A stretch of 64,000 nucleotides of DNA. It comes from Sulfuricella sp. T08. Lineage in GTDB: Bacteria; Pseudomonadota; Gammaproteobacteria; Burkholderiales; Sulfuricellaceae. The DNA lies in NCBI RefSeq assembly GCF_000971475.1, contig NZ_DF967539.1, positions 199,041 through 263,040 of the forward strand. The letters run 5' to 3'. A program made the position numbers and the translations under genes. Shown piece after piece: positions 24,558 to 34,251 of the stretch; the stretch's first letter is position 1, and every line of letters starts with the position of its first letter. The notes under the pieces were generated by a model. The model saw nothing but the letters and a program-made list of their open reading frames with translations, had not been told where the DNA came from and made no database searches.

Positions 24558-25733
24558 ATTAACAGAATTCTCAGTACTCAACTCGCCGATGCCATCGCTC
24601 ATTCTCCCGCCGTGGCACTGCTGGGGCCGCGCCAAGTGGGCAAGACCACGCTGGCTTTGGAGATAGTCAACGCCAACGACCGGCACGCGCTTTATCTGGA
24701 TATGGAATCCGAGCGGGATAGGGCCAAGCTTGCCCAGCCGGAACTTTATCTGGCTGACCATCTAGACAAATTGGTCATTCTCGACGAGGTGCATCGTGCC
24801 CCGGGCTTGTTTCCCGCGTTGCGCGGCCTCATTGACCAGAGCCGCCGTGCCGGACGGCGGGCCGGGCTGTATCTGCTGCTGGGTTCGGCTTCCCTCGACC
24901 TGCTCAAGCAGACCGGCGAAACGCTGGCCGGGCGTATCGCCTATCTTGAGCTTACGCCCTTTCAAGTGCTGGAAACCCAGCACTTGCCAACCGATGTGCT
25001 GTGGGTACGTGGCGGCTTTCCTGAAAGCTTGCTCGCTCCTGATAACGCCCGCAGCCTGCGCTGGCGGCAAGACTTCATCCGCACCTACCTGGAGCGGGAT
25101 ATTCCCCAGTTCGGCCCACGCATTGCTGCCGAAACCTTGCGCCGTTTCTGGGGCATGCTTGCCCACCATCAGGGAGGCCTGCTGAACACGTCGCAGTTGG
25201 CTCGCAATCTGGGTGTGGACGTCAAAACCGCTGGCAGCTACCTGGATTTGCTGGTGGATTTGTTGCTGGTGCGCCGCCTGCCTCCCTGGCATGCCAATTT
25301 AGGCAAGAGATTGGTCAAATCCCCCAAGGTGTATGTGCGCGACAGCGGACTGGTTCATGCCTTGCTAGGCATCCCGGACAAGGAATCCCTGCTCGGCCAC
25401 CCTGTAGTCGGTCAAAGCTGGGAATGCTTTGTCATTGAGAACCTGATCGCCGCTGCGCAAGGGGGTGGCAAAGGCGACGTGCAAGCCTATTTTTACCGCA
25501 CCAGCGGCGGTGCCGAGATCGACCTGCTGCTGGCCTGGCCGGATGATCGCCTGTGGGCCATCGAAATCAAGCGCAGCCTTGCCCCCAAGGTGGAACGCGG
25601 ATTTTATGCCGCCTGTGCCGACCTTAAACCCGCGAGAAAATTCGTCGTTTACCCCGGCCAGGAGCGTTATCGTTTAGCGGAAGACATCGAAGCGATCTCA
25701 CTTGTCGGTCTGGCAGAGGAAATCCATGATTGA
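24555..25733 (+). CDS. AAA ATPase with C-terminal DUF4143
   Basis: 392 residues. The Walker A motif GPRQVGKTTLA and Walker B VILDEVHRAPG lie in the N-terminal ATPase domain; DUF4143 follows at about residues 200-390. It ends with EIDLLLAWPD and WAIEIKRS, which resemble the active site of a PD-(D/E)XK nuclease. Such proteins are common, variable among strains and often horizontally acquired; the function is unknown. A long hairpin covers the start codon. Confidence 0.88.
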   Translation: MINRILSTQLADAIAHSPAVALLGPRQVGKTTLALEIVNANDRHALYLDMESERDRAKLAQPELYLADHLDKLVILDEVHRAPGLFPALRGLIDQSRRAGRRAGLYLLLGSASLDLLKQTGETLAGRIAYLELTPFQVLETQHLPTDVLWVRGGFPESLLAPDNARSLRWRQDFIRTYLERDIPQFGPRIAAETLRRFWGMLAHHQGGLLNTSQLARNLGVDVKTAGSYLDLLVDLLLVRRLPPWHANLGKRLVKSPKVYVRDSGLVHALLGIPDKESLLGHPVVGQSWECFVIENLIAAAQGGGKGDVQAYFYRTSGGAEIDLLLAWPDDRLWAIEIKRSLAPKVERGFYAACADLKPARKFVVYPGQERYRLAEDIEAISLVGLAEEIHD

Positions 25734-25807
25734 TTCAAGAGAAAAAACAATGCGAAGCTGACCCCAATGGCACGGGGGTTTCGATTCCGTGGCCGTTGGT
25801 CATAGAG

Positions 25808-25888
25808 GTCTAACGTGGGCGTTGAGGAGCGCGGAAACAGCAAGCGAAGCTTGCTGGCGGAGCGTCCCTCTCTAACAGCGAGTTAGGC
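25808..25888 (-). repeat. attC site of orphan cassette
   Basis: The left core is GTCTAACG and the right core GTTAGGC (25882-25888), with inner stem AGCAAGCGAAGCTTGCTGGC. It resembles the site at 11469. Confidence 0.78.
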
Positions 25889-25906
25889 AAATGGTTGCCA
25901 ATTATC

Positions 25907-26290
25907 TCAACGGCAAGGGAACACATTCTTCAGCGCCTTGAAGATTAGCAGCATGGCGGGCTCATTCTGCTCCGCCGGATGTGCGGTGATATACGCGCCA
26001 ACCACGTGAGCAAGCTGTTCATTCGATGTGCCTGCACCAAGTGGTGGTAAGCAGTAGATTTTGTTTTGAGCCAAAGCGTCCGTTGCATTAACTACGCCAG
26101 TTACGTAACCGAGATACATCGCACTGGCTTCGCGCGCAGCATCAGATTGGCCCTGCGCAGGAGCAGAGAACGCTCTATAGAGGATGTGTAACTGTTTCCC
26201 ATCCATCCACTCCGCTTTTGCAGGGAGTGGCAGGACAAGCAAAGCACACAAAAAAAAAGTCCACTGGTAGTCTGCGAAAGAAAATCTCAT
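25907..26290 (-). CDS. Secreted Rap1a/Tai-like immunity protein (orphan cassette)
   Basis: 127 residues with a signal peptide (FFLCALLVLPLPAKAEW, cleavage near residue 25). DGKQLHILYRAFSAPAQG, YLGYVTGVVNATDAL, KIYCLPPLGAG, HVVGAYITAHPAEQNEPAMLLIFKALKNVFPC follows the Rap1a/Tai (Ssp immunity) pattern with its two Cys, predicting a small periplasmic helical protein. Members neutralise amidase effectors of type VI secretion. Cassette-borne immunity is plausible, but no effector is present here. Confidence 0.7.
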   Translation of the reverse strand: MRFSFADYQWTFFLCALLVLPLPAKAEWMDGKQLHILYRAFSAPAQGQSDAAREASAMYLGYVTGVVNATDALAQNKIYCLPPLGAGTSNEQLAHVVGAYITAHPAEQNEPAMLLIFKALKNVFPCR

Positions 26291-26308
26291 ATTGGTTCTC
26301 CGGTTCGA

Positions 26309-26394
26309 AGTCTAACGAATAGCGTTTATCCGCCGCCCCTCCCAATCCTGCAAGAGCGCCGCAGCATATTGGCGGCGGATAAACCTTGTTGGAC
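26309..26394 (-). repeat. attC-like site right of orphan cassette
   Basis: The left core is AGTCTAACG and the right core GTTGGAC (26388-26394). It has a 14-bp perfect stem, GTTTATCCGCCGCC pairing with GGCGGCGGATAAAC. Confidence 0.75.
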
Positions 26395-26589
26395 TGAACC
26401 GCGGGGCAGGCGGGACTTATGGGGATTGTAAGATTACGCTGGAAGAAGTCAACTGAATGTCATGAAGCGAAGGCGTCTGGCGAGGTGGAAGAGGGCGATC
26501 CGGCGGAGTCTGATGAGCGAGTAGCCTGGATGGAGTGAAGCGGAATCCGGGGAAAAGGGGTGCTGCATAAGGTGCGCTAAGCGCAAATG

Positions 26590-26835
26590 CTTAGATGCCG
26601 GGGGCTGCCCGGCAGCAGGTTACTTTATTTTGCTTGCCCAAAATACAAGTAACCAAACAAAAGGGCACCCTGCCGCGCCGGCCCTGCGGGCTACCTTCGG
26701 TTTGACGGCCAAATTGGGCGGCTGCGCAACTCGCCCTGACAGCTTGCACAAACCGCAAGCTGCTGCGGAGCTCGAACAGTGCTCGCCTTCATCCCAATTT
26801 GACCGTCAAACCGAAGCGGCGCAGAAGGGGAATTA
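26590..26835. repeat. Structured intergenic repeat, copy A
   Basis: Contains hairpin TACTTTATTTTG/CCAAAATACAAGTA-like (about 26620-26650) and a 20-bp near-perfect inverted pair GGTTTGACGGCCAAATTGGG (26699-26718) with 26793-26812. GGCGGCTGCGCAACTCGCC recurs inverted in copy B. No credible gene is present in 26395-27241. Confidence 0.7.
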
Positions 26836-26865
26836 GGTCTTGTGGGCGATTCTCGCCAGTGCTCC

Positions 26866-26965
26866 CCCTCTCCCCAGCCCTCTCCCTGTTGGGGAGAGGG
26901 GGTTGTTGTTGGTGTTATATTCCTTCTCCTTCAAGGGGAAGGCCAGGATGAGGATGGGGTGTGCT
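26866..26965. repeat. Intergenic palindromic repeat between copies A and B
   Basis: CCCCCTCTCCCC and its complement GGGGAGAGGGGG form one hairpin; CCTTCTCCTTC and GGGGAAGGCC form a second. This resembles a frequent dispersed intergenic repeat of Gram-negative genomes. Confidence 0.55.
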
Positions 26966-27215
26966 TTTCGTCCCCTTGATTCGCCGCCGAGCAGCACAGC
27001 CGAGCCGGGGGAAGTCGGCGAGCACTGTCTGAGCACCGTGGCAGGGCACGGGGTGTGTGCCCTGCTAGGGCGAGTTGCGCAGCCGCCCGGTTCGGCGAGC
27101 AGCGCAGGGAACCCCGAAGGGGCGGTGGATGGGCGTCGCCTTCTTTGGTACACCTTTCTTGGCGAAGCAAGAAAGGTGTACAGCTGCCGGGCTGCCCCCG
27201 GCACCTAAAACATTC
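26966..27215. repeat. Structured intergenic repeat, copy B (inverted relative to A)
   Basis: Shares GGCGAGTTGCGCAGCCGCC with the complement of copy A. Contains a perfect 13-bp hairpin, TACACCTTTCTTG (27149-27161) and CAAGAAAGGTGTA (27168-27180), and the end GCTGCCGGGCTGCCCCCGGC that matches the end of copy A. Confidence 0.7.
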
Positions 27216-27241
27216 GCGAAGCGCACAAAACCAAGCTACAG

Positions 27242-28012
27242 CTACCCCGCGCAGTAATTGGCAATCGCCACAAACTCCCCCACCCCCAAATTCTCAGCCC
27301 GCAACCCAGGATCAATCCCCAGCGCGGTAAATCCGGCATCATCCAGATAAGCTTTCAACGTATTGCGCAAGACTTTGCGCCGCTGCCCGAAGGCGGCGGT
27401 GACGATGGCGCCGAACAGGGCTTCATCCTTTGCAGGGTGCGGCAGAACCGCGTAGGGGATCATGCGCACGATGGCAGATTCAACCTTGGGCGCCGGGTGG
27501 AAAGCATCCGGCGGTACGATGAATATCAGTTCCATGGCGTAGCGGTATTGCAGCATCACCGACAGCCTGCCGTATTCCGATGTGGAGGGCGCAGCCACCA
27601 TGCGTTCCACCACTTCCTTCTGCAGCATGAAGTGCATGTCGATGATGTTGCCGACGTATTCGCTGAGGTGGAACAGGATGGGCGTGGAGATGTTGTAGGG
27701 CAGGTTGCCGACTACGCGGATGCGCTCCCCTAGCGTAGAAAAATCGAATTTCAGCGCATCGCCGGCATGGATCGTAAGTTTTGCCGCTGGATAGTTATTT
27801 TGCAACCGGGTGATGATGTCGCGGTCGATTTCCACCACATGGAGGTGGGGCAGGATCTTGAGCAGCGGATCGGTGAGCGCACCCAGGCCAGGGCCGATTT
27901 CAACCATGACGTCATCGGGCTGAGGGTGGATGGTGCGGACGATGGACTGGATGACACTCTGGTCGGTGAGGAAATTCTGGCCGAAGCGTTTGCGTGGAAT
28001 ATGCCCGCTCAT
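27242..28012 (-). CDS. rsmA: 16S rRNA (adenine1518/1519-N6) dimethyltransferase
   Basis: 256 residues from ATG 28012 ([17 protein letters not shown]). The long open frame upstream is a shadow of pdxA. S-adenosylmethionine motif [11 protein letters not shown] and the catalytic NLPYNIST are characteristic of KsgA/RsmA. It methylates two adenines in helix 45 of 16S rRNA. It overlaps pdxA by 4 bp and is the last gene of the lptD-surA-pdxA-rsmA operon. Confidence 0.97.
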   Translation of the reverse strand: MSGHIPRKRFGQNFLTDQSVIQSIVRTIHPQPDDVMVEIGPGLGALTDPLLKILPHLHVVEIDRDIITRLQNNYPAAKLTIHAGDALKFDFSTLGERIRVVGNLPYNISTPILFHLSEYVGNIIDMHFMLQKEVVERMVAAPSTSEYGRLSVMLQYRYAMELIFIVPPDAFHPAPKVESAIVRMIPYAVLPHPAKDEALFGAIVTAAFGQRRKVLRNTLKAYLDDAGFTALGIDPGLRAENLGVGEFVAIANYCAG

Positions 28013-29019
28013 GGTCTGCCTGCTTTCTGATTGTGTGCCATTTCCAGCGCCAGTTGAATCGCTGCCGTGAGGCTGCCACTCTCGATCTTGCCGGTGCCGG
28101 CGAGCGTCAGCGCGGTGCCGTGGTCTACCGAGGTACGGATGATAGGCATGCCCAGGGTGACGTTGACGCCGCCGCCGAAGCTGGCGAACTTCAGCACCGG
28201 CAGCCCCTGGTCGTGGTACATGGCGAGCTGGCAGTCGGAGCCTAGCAGTTGATGGCGGGTGAACAGGGTGTCGGCGGGCAGCGGCCCGGCGAGATCCATG
28301 CCCTCTGCGCGCAGCGATTTCAATACCGGAGCGATAACGTCGATTTCCTCGCGCCCCATATGGCCGGATTCGCCGGCGTGGGGGTTGAGTCCTGCGACCA
28401 GAATGCGCGGGTTCGCCAATGCAAAGCGCTGCTTCAGGTCGCGGTGCAGGATGCGGATAGTCTGTTCCAGGCTTTGCCGGGTGATGGCGGCGGAAACATC
28501 CTTGAGTGGCAGGTGGGTGGTGGCCAGCGCCACACGCAGACCGCCGCCGACCAGCATCATCACGACTTGCGGGGTTCCGGTCAACTCGGCCAGGAATTCG
28601 GTATGACCGGTGAAAGGGATGCCGGCATCGTTGATCACGCCCTTGTGTACCGGGGCAGTGACCATAGCGTCGAAGGTGCCGGCCAGGCAACCGTGCGCCG
28701 CTGCCGACAAGGTGTCAAGCACATAGCGGCTGTTAGCCGGGTTCAGCTTGCCGGCAATGGCGGGTTCGGACAGGTCGCGGTGCAGCACTTCCAGCACGCC
28801 ATCTCTGTCCGGCGCGGCAGCGGCAGGAGAAAAGTCTACCAGTTCGAGCGGCAGTCCCAGCTGTGCGGCGCGCTCGACAAGCAGGCCGCGGTTGGCGATA
28901 ACGACGATGCGTGATCCGGCTGATTTCTGCTGTGCCTGGAGTACGCACAAATCCGGGCCGATGCCAGCCGGATCGCCTGCGGTGAGTGCGATGACTGGAA
29001 TGCTGAGTGCTGAGTTCAA
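28009..29019 (-). CDS. pdxA: 4-hydroxythreonine-4-phosphate dehydrogenase
   Basis: 336 residues. The start is [24 protein letters not shown], and the metal-binding His residues lie in [26 protein letters not shown] and [34 protein letters not shown]. It oxidises 4-phosphohydroxy-threonine in vitamin B6 (pyridoxal phosphate) synthesis. Its place between surA and rsmA is the conserved proteobacterial order. Confidence 0.97.
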   Translation of the reverse strand: MNSALSIPVIALTAGDPAGIGPDLCVLQAQQKSAGSRIVVIANRGLLVERAAQLGLPLELVDFSPAAAAPDRDGVLEVLHRDLSEPAIAGKLNPANSRYVLDTLSAAAHGCLAGTFDAMVTAPVHKGVINDAGIPFTGHTEFLAELTGTPQVVMMLVGGGLRVALATTHLPLKDVSAAITRQSLEQTIRILHRDLKQRFALANPRILVAGLNPHAGESGHMGREEIDVIAPVLKSLRAEGMDLAGPLPADTLFTRHQLLGSDCQLAMYHDQGLPVLKFASFGGGVNVTLGMPIIRTSVDHGTALTLAGTGKIESGSLTAAIQLALEMAHNQKAGRP

Positions 29020-29101
29020 AGTCCGGCGTCCTGTGTGCTGAGTCCTGTGTGCCGAGTCGCAGAGGGTTTTACTCAGGGCTCGGCACTTTTAACTCGGGAC
29101 C

Positions 29102-30433
29102 TTATTTGTCTTCCAGCCGGTATTCGACGAAAGCCTGGTCGCGCAGCTGACGCAGCCAGTTCTCATAGGCCTCGTCGGCCTTGCGGGCGCGGATTTCCTG
29201 GCGCGCCATGAGAGTCTGCCGTTCCTTGCTGACATCTTCCGAGCGGCGCTCCAGTACCTGGATCAGGTGCCAGCCGAAAGGCGACTTGACTGGTGCGCTG
29301 GTCTCTCCCGGTTTGAGGCCATCCATGGCGCGTTCGAATTCGGGTACGGTTTCACCGGGTGAAAGCCAGCCGAGGTCGCCGCCTTTTGAGGCGGAGCCAT
29401 CCTCGGAGTGGAGCCGCGCCAGTTCGGCGAAATTGGCGCCGTTGTCCAGGCGCTCCTTGAGCTGGATCATGCGGTTCTTGGCATCGGTTTCCGAGGCGAT
29501 TTCGCTGGTCTTGATCAGGATGTGGCGCGCATGGGTTTTTTGCACGATCAGTGCTCCTCCCTTGCTGCGCTTGTCGAGCAGCTTGAGGATGTGAAAGCCG
29601 TTCGGGCTGCGCAGCACGGCGCTGGTTTCACCCGGTTTCAGGCCGTTGACCGTTTCCAGGAACAGGGCCGGCAGGCGGCTGGCGGCTCTCCAGCCAAGTA
29701 CGCCACCCTGCAGGGCATCCGGCGCATCCGAATAGCTGGCGGCCACTTGGGCAAAGTCCACTTTTTTCAGTTCAGCCAATGCCTTCTCGGCATGTGCGAG
29801 CTTGCTCTGTATCTGTTCCGGACTGGCTTGTTCAGGCACGCGGACCAGAATGTGCGCCAGGTTGAATTCGTCTTCCCCGCCGGTTTGAGCGGCGCGGCTG
29901 CTGAGGAAGTTCTCTACTTCGCCGTCGCTGACGGTGATACGATTTTCCACTTCGCGTTCGCGCAGGCGGCCGAGAATTATTTCGTCGCGGATTTCCTCGC
30001 GAAATTTGGCGAAGCTGACGCCGTCCTTTTCCAATGCGCCGCGGAAGGCTTCCACGGTCATGTTGTTTTCCTGGGCAATCCGTTGCAGCGTTTTGTCGAG
30101 TTGCAGGTCGTCGACGCGTATGCCGGTTTCCTTGGCAAATTGCAACTGCACCCGGTCGGTGATGATACGTTCCAGCATCTGTTTTTCCAGCACTTCCTGA
30201 GGCGGCAGAGGCGTACCCTGTTTTTTTAACTGCTGCATGACGATCCGCATCCGGTCGTTGAGCTCGAACTGGGTGATGACTTCATTGTTGACCACGGCGA
30301 CGATGCGGCCGACCAACTGAGCCGGAGTCGAGGGTCGCGCGGGGTCGTTCCCGGCAGCGTGAGCGGAGGCCAGGAAAAAAACCAGCATGATTGCCAGGAT
30401 ATGGTTAACGGGGTTCTGGAATGTTGTTTTCAT
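29102..30433 (-). CDS. surA: Periplasmic chaperone and peptidyl-prolyl isomerase SurA
   Basis: 443 residues from ATG 30433 with a signal peptide (residues 1-25, SAHAAG). The N-terminal chaperone domain precedes two parvulin-type PPIase domains; ARHILIKTSEIAS starts the second, with GDLGWLSPGETVPEFE. It escorts outer-membrane proteins to the BAM complex. The gene overlaps the lptD end by 29 bp. Confidence 0.96.
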   Translation of the reverse strand: MKTTFQNPVNHILAIMLVFFLASAHAAGNDPARPSTPAQLVGRIVAVVNNEVITQFELNDRMRIVMQQLKKQGTPLPPQEVLEKQMLERIITDRVQLQFAKETGIRVDDLQLDKTLQRIAQENNMTVEAFRGALEKDGVSFAKFREEIRDEIILGRLREREVENRITVSDGEVENFLSSRAAQTGGEDEFNLAHILVRVPEQASPEQIQSKLAHAEKALAELKKVDFAQVAASYSDAPDALQGGVLGWRAASRLPALFLETVNGLKPGETSAVLRSPNGFHILKLLDKRSKGGALIVQKTHARHILIKTSEIASETDAKNRMIQLKERLDNGANFAELARLHSEDGSASKGGDLGWLSPGETVPEFERAMDGLKPGETSAPVKSPFGWHLIQVLERRSEDVSKERQTLMARQEIRARKADEAYENWLRQLRDQAFVEYRLEDK

Positions 30434-33023
30434 TAGAGATTTTTGTGGTTTGGGTATAGCCATAAATATTGCGTTTGAGCACGTCTAAAGGATTCGAGCC
30501 GATAGTGCCGATTCCGTTCAGCTCCAGCTGGAAGAAAATCGAGTCGCTGCGTTGTGAAGTGGTGGTGGTGAAACTGTGCACGACCGCCCGGAACGCCCAG
30601 CAACCTGCATTGTATTCGAGACCGGCCAGGGTTTCCAGATTCTTGCTATCCAGTATTGAATGGTTCCATCGGGCCAGCCCGCTCCAGCGTCCGGTCAGAG
30701 GCCACTGCGCGGAGGCGTCGATCTGCTTGATGCCGATCGGGGCGATAGGGGTGGCCGGGGTGTAGCGGTAGCTGACATTGAGGATGTTGCCCGGTGCAGG
30801 CAGATAGCGGCCGGTGAGTGAAAAGTTGCCGGTTTGTTTCAACTCGGGATCGTATTGCCACAAACTGTCTAGCGTCAGTGCATTCGTGATCCGGCCGCCG
30901 ATAGAGGCTAGCAGGTCGGAATACTTTCTGACGGGGGGCGTTCCCCCAGGTAACGTGACTTGGGGCAGGCTCAGGTAGTAGCGTTGAGCGAGTGTGCCGC
31001 GCAGGCGCTCGATGCCAGTCTCTTCGAAGAAGCGGGAGGTGATTCCCAGCGTGACCTGGTTGGCATCGCTGATTCTGTCGACCCCGGCGAAGCGGTTTTC
31101 CGAGAATATCTGGGGAATGCCGAATCCGATGTCACCGGAATCGAATACTGGAATCTGGCTCTGGTCACGGTAAGGCGTGCGAACATAAAACAGCCGGGGT
31201 TCCAGCGTCTGCTGATAATCCGAGCCGAACAGGTTGATTTCGCGCTCGAAGTACAGACCGCTGTCGACGCTGAAAATCGGCAGGGTTCGGTTAATGTCGG
31301 GCTGTGTAGTGGTGCTGTTGTCGAAGCTGTAGCTGGTGCTGTGCAAACCGATCTTCGGGGTGATATAACCGTAAATCGGGGTCAGCGGGAGGCTGACGCT
31401 GGGGTACAGGCTGAAGCGCCTGGCGTTAGGCAGCGTGGGGTGGGAAAAGTTGACCAGCTCGCTGTTCAGCGCCAGGACTGCTCCCGGACCAAAATTATTT
31501 CCGCTCCAGCTGACTGTGCGGGCTCCGTTCAACAGCATCTGAGTGCGGCGGTAAGGGGTGACGATCGGCGCTGCTGGATCCTGCAGGGTCTGGAAGCTTT
31601 GCGAGCGCGCCGAGAAATTCCAGTTCATGCTCTCATAGGCGCCTACATGGGAAAGCATGCCGTCACGCAATAGGTTGATTTGTGAAGTGACGCCGATGTT
31701 GGTGCTCAGATCCCTGAAATAATTGTCGTCGGAGGCCCTCTCCAGGTTCAGCATCCCCGTCCAGCCTTTGCCCAGATTGTGGTTATGTTTCAGAGACAGG
31801 AAGCTGCGATCCAGGTTGGCCACTTGGTCGTTGGGCAGGACTTCCAGGTTCGCAGTCCCGGCGTAATATGGATCGATGTAGCGCAGCTCGCTCTTCAGCT
31901 GCATGCCGCGCCGGGTCATAAATCGGGGGGTGAGGGTGGCGTCGCGGTTGGGTGCGATATTCCAGTAATAGGGCAGTGAAAACTCTGCGCCGCTATTGGC
32001 GGTGCTGCCGAAGCTCGGGCTGAGGATGCCGGATTTTCGCTCGCTGTTGAGTGAGAAACTCATCCACGGCGTGTAGAGAATAGGCACGCTCATGAAGTCG
32101 ATGTAGGCGTGGCTTGCCGTTCCTACCTGAGTGGTGCGGTTAATCTCGAGATCTCGGGCGTGGAGGTACCAGTCGTCAGATCCGGCTTGGCAAGTTGTGT
32201 AGCGGGCGTCCTCCAGCCGGTATTTGTTTTCTCCCTCGAATAACAGTATCGTCGCGTCGCCCCGCCCTGCCGGCTTCTGCTGGGTCAGTTGGAAAACCGG
32301 CTGTTGCAGGTAGCCTTCCTTGCTTTTTAGTTTGAGTTTAAGTTCGGGCCCTTCTGTAATGTCGCCCTTCTGTTCGATGCGCACATTGCCTTTAGCGAAA
32401 ACTTCATCTTCGGGTTTGTTGTAGCGCAGCAGATCGGCGCTGATGACTTGGCCCCATTGGCGCAGTTCCGCTTCGCCTATGGCTTCTGTCTCGATATCAT
32501 GATGGCCCTGGATGCGCATCCCGCCGATGAAAACCGGCGTGGATGGCGTGCCTGACGGTGGGTTCAAGGTCAGGCTCCGGCTTGGTTTGAGTGACAGGGG
32601 AGGGGCTTCCGTTTTCTGGGCGAGTGCCGCAGGTGCTGCGGCCACTTCGGCCTCGGTCGGTTGCGCAATGGCAACGGATTTCGGCGTGGGCTTGGTTTTT
32701 TGCTCGCTCTCCTGGATATCCTGCCTTGTCCGGGCAGGTGTTGTTATGGGTGCGGTAAGGATTTCAGCGACCGGAGCCACGGGGCTTGTCGCCTCGGGAG
32801 CAGCAGGGGGCTGTGCGGTGACAGGTTCGCGTCTTGGTGCCGGTACGGCCTTGGGCGCTGGCTGTAGCAGAACGGGGTCAATCTGGAGTGGTGGCAGACT
32901 CAGTGCGGCCTGCGATGCGGCAGGGAACAGCCAGAACAGGGCGAATGCAAGCGGCGTCGGACGGAAGTCATGGAATAGTCCGGCCCTATGCGGCAGTGGC
33001 TGTTCGCGGAAAGGTTTTTTCAT
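30405..33023 (-). CDS. lptD: LPS-assembly protein LptD
   Basis: 872 residues. A signal peptide is followed by a long Ala/Pro-rich stretch (about 45-150), then the OstA-like beta-jellyroll (GHHDIETEAIGEAELRQWGQ onward) and the outer-membrane barrel (from about 300). The barrel end contains NAGCWAFRAVVHSF, with one Cys where E. coli has an adjacent Cys pair, and the N-terminal half has one Cys (TTCQAGSDDWYLHARD); a single disulfide is thus expected. It inserts lipopolysaccharide into the outer leaflet with LptE. Confidence 0.95.
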   Translation of the reverse strand: MKKPFREQPLPHRAGLFHDFRPTPLAFALFWLFPAASQAALSLPPLQIDPVLLQPAPKAVPAPRREPVTAQPPAAPEATSPVAPVAEILTAPITTPARTRQDIQESEQKTKPTPKSVAIAQPTEAEVAAAPAALAQKTEAPPLSLKPSRSLTLNPPSGTPSTPVFIGGMRIQGHHDIETEAIGEAELRQWGQVISADLLRYNKPEDEVFAKGNVRIEQKGDITEGPELKLKLKSKEGYLQQPVFQLTQQKPAGRGDATILLFEGENKYRLEDARYTTCQAGSDDWYLHARDLEINRTTQVGTASHAYIDFMSVPILYTPWMSFSLNSERKSGILSPSFGSTANSGAEFSLPYYWNIAPNRDATLTPRFMTRRGMQLKSELRYIDPYYAGTANLEVLPNDQVANLDRSFLSLKHNHNLGKGWTGMLNLERASDDNYFRDLSTNIGVTSQINLLRDGMLSHVGAYESMNWNFSARSQSFQTLQDPAAPIVTPYRRTQMLLNGARTVSWSGNNFGPGAVLALNSELVNFSHPTLPNARRFSLYPSVSLPLTPIYGYITPKIGLHSTSYSFDNSTTTQPDINRTLPIFSVDSGLYFEREINLFGSDYQQTLEPRLFYVRTPYRDQSQIPVFDSGDIGFGIPQIFSENRFAGVDRISDANQVTLGITSRFFEETGIERLRGTLAQRYYLSLPQVTLPGGTPPVRKYSDLLASIGGRITNALTLDSLWQYDPELKQTGNFSLTGRYLPAPGNILNVSYRYTPATPIAPIGIKQIDASAQWPLTGRWSGLARWNHSILDSKNLETLAGLEYNAGCWAFRAVVHSFTTTTSQRSDSIFFQLELNGIGTIGSNPLDVLKRNIYGYTQTTKISNENNIPEPR

Positions 33024-33158
33024 GTTCTACAATATGGCAACAGCCTCGGTCAGCGCCAAATGGACGCGGATCGAGGCCATCTTGTGCGCTCGTTATTATT
33101 TGGGCAGGTATCGGTGATAAAATCGCACAAATTAGGCTTTTACGCAATGCGAGATTAA

Positions 33159-34157
33159 ATGGACCGCCTTGAATTACTTGAAAACTGGCTGAAGCCACAA
33201 TTTCCTAGCACATCTTATGCGCTAGCCCCGGCGTCGGCCGATGCCAGCTTCCGTCGTTACTTTCGGGTGAGTCTGCCGGATCGCTCGCTGATCGTGATGG
33301 ATGCGCCGCCGGAGCACGAGGATTGTCGTCCTTTCATCCATGTGGCGGAGCTGTTCCGGAATGCGGGTGTCCACGCGCCCCACATTCTGGCGCAAGACTT
33401 GCAGCAGGGATTTTTGCTGCTGACCGATCTGGGCGCCACCACATATCTGGATGCGCTGAATCAGGACGTGGCAGCGGCGGATGCTTTATATGCCGCCGCC
33501 GCCGGAGCCCTGATCAACATCCAGCTTGCCAGTCGCCCGGACGTACTGCCGGACTACGATGAAGCACTTTTGCTGCGCGAAATGCGGCTGTTCCCGGATT
33601 GGTATGTGAGCAAGCACTTGCGAACAGAGCTCTCCAGCACTCAGGCAGAAATGCTGGACAAAGTTTTCACCCTGATCCTGCAGAATAACCTGGCGCAACC
33701 CAAGGTCTTCGTGCATCGTGATTACCATTCCCGCAATCTGATGGTAGACGGCGATGAGCCGGGTATCCTGGATTTTCAGGATGCGGTGTACGGACCTATT
33801 ACTTACGATCTGGTTTCCCTGTTCAAGGATGCTTATATCCACTGGGAGGAGGAGCGGTTGCTGGACTGGACGATACGCTACTGGGAAAGGGCGAAGAAAG
33901 CCGGTTTGCCTGTGTCGCGCGATTTTGCCGAGTTTTACCGCGATTTCGAATGGATGGGTGCGCAACGCCACATCAAGGTACTGGGAATTTTTGCCCGGCT
34001 TTGCCATCGTGACGGCAAGGAAAACTACCTGAAAGATATGCCGTTGGTGATGGCTTACTTGCGCAAGGCGTGCGAGCGCTACCGCGAGTTGCATCCGCTG
34101 CTGAAGCTGCTGGACGAGTTGGAGAACCGTGTGGTGCAGGTAGGGTTAACATTTTGA
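33159..34157 (+). CDS. amgK: N-acetylmuramate/N-acetylglucosamine kinase (aminoglycoside phosphotransferase fold)
   Basis: 332 residues. The fold is shown by DASFRRYFRVSLPDRSLIVMDAPPEHED, VHRDYHSRNLMVDG with the catalytic Asp, and GILDFQDAVYGPITYDLVSLFKDA. Followed by murU, it gives the AmgK-MurU peptidoglycan-recycling bypass that turns MurNAc into UDP-MurNAc. It is divergent from lptD across 135 bp. Confidence 0.92.
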   Translation: MDRLELLENWLKPQFPSTSYALAPASADASFRRYFRVSLPDRSLIVMDAPPEHEDCRPFIHVAELFRNAGVHAPHILAQDLQQGFLLLTDLGATTYLDALNQDVAAADALYAAAAGALINIQLASRPDVLPDYDEALLLREMRLFPDWYVSKHLRTELSSTQAEMLDKVFTLILQNNLAQPKVFVHRDYHSRNLMVDGDEPGILDFQDAVYGPITYDLVSLFKDAYIHWEEERLLDWTIRYWERAKKAGLPVSRDFAEFYRDFEWMGAQRHIKVLGIFARLCHRDGKENYLKDMPLVMAYLRKACERYRELHPLLKLLDELENRVVQVGLTF

Positions 34158-34162
34158 ATTCC

Positions 34163-34243
34163 CACCGCGGAGGACGCAGAGGACTCGGAGGTAAGGCAAT
34201 TGCCATTCCTTTTGTTTGGTTTTCCTCTGCGTCCTCTGCGGTT
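34163..34243. repeat. Palindromic intergenic repeat upstream of murU
   Basis: The left arm ACCGCGGAGGACGCAGAGG and the right arm CCTCTGCGTCCTCTGCGGTT (34224-34243) are inverted copies separated by about 40 bp. It is related to the repeats at 59588 and 60393. Confidence 0.7.
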
Positions 34244-34251
34244 CACTCATT

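Larger units (their letters stand above)
25808..26394 (-). mobile_element. Orphan integron cassette (two attC sites, about 10 kb from intI)
   Basis: Two attC-like sites (25808-25888 and 26309-26394) flank one minus-strand gene, with no integrase nearby. This fits a CALIN (cluster of attC sites lacking an integrase) or a cassette inserted at a secondary site from the local integron. Orientation is the same as the main array. Confidence 0.75.

Noticed and set aside
26630..27204. ORFs in the 26.4-27.2 kb repeat region
   Set aside because: They translate structured repeats on both strands, with no Shine-Dalgarno and low-complexity products.
28013..28690. N-terminal extension of rsmA to 482 residues
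   Set aside because: The extension is an out-of-frame reading of pdxA; the true RsmA start [14 protein letters not shown] is at 28012.
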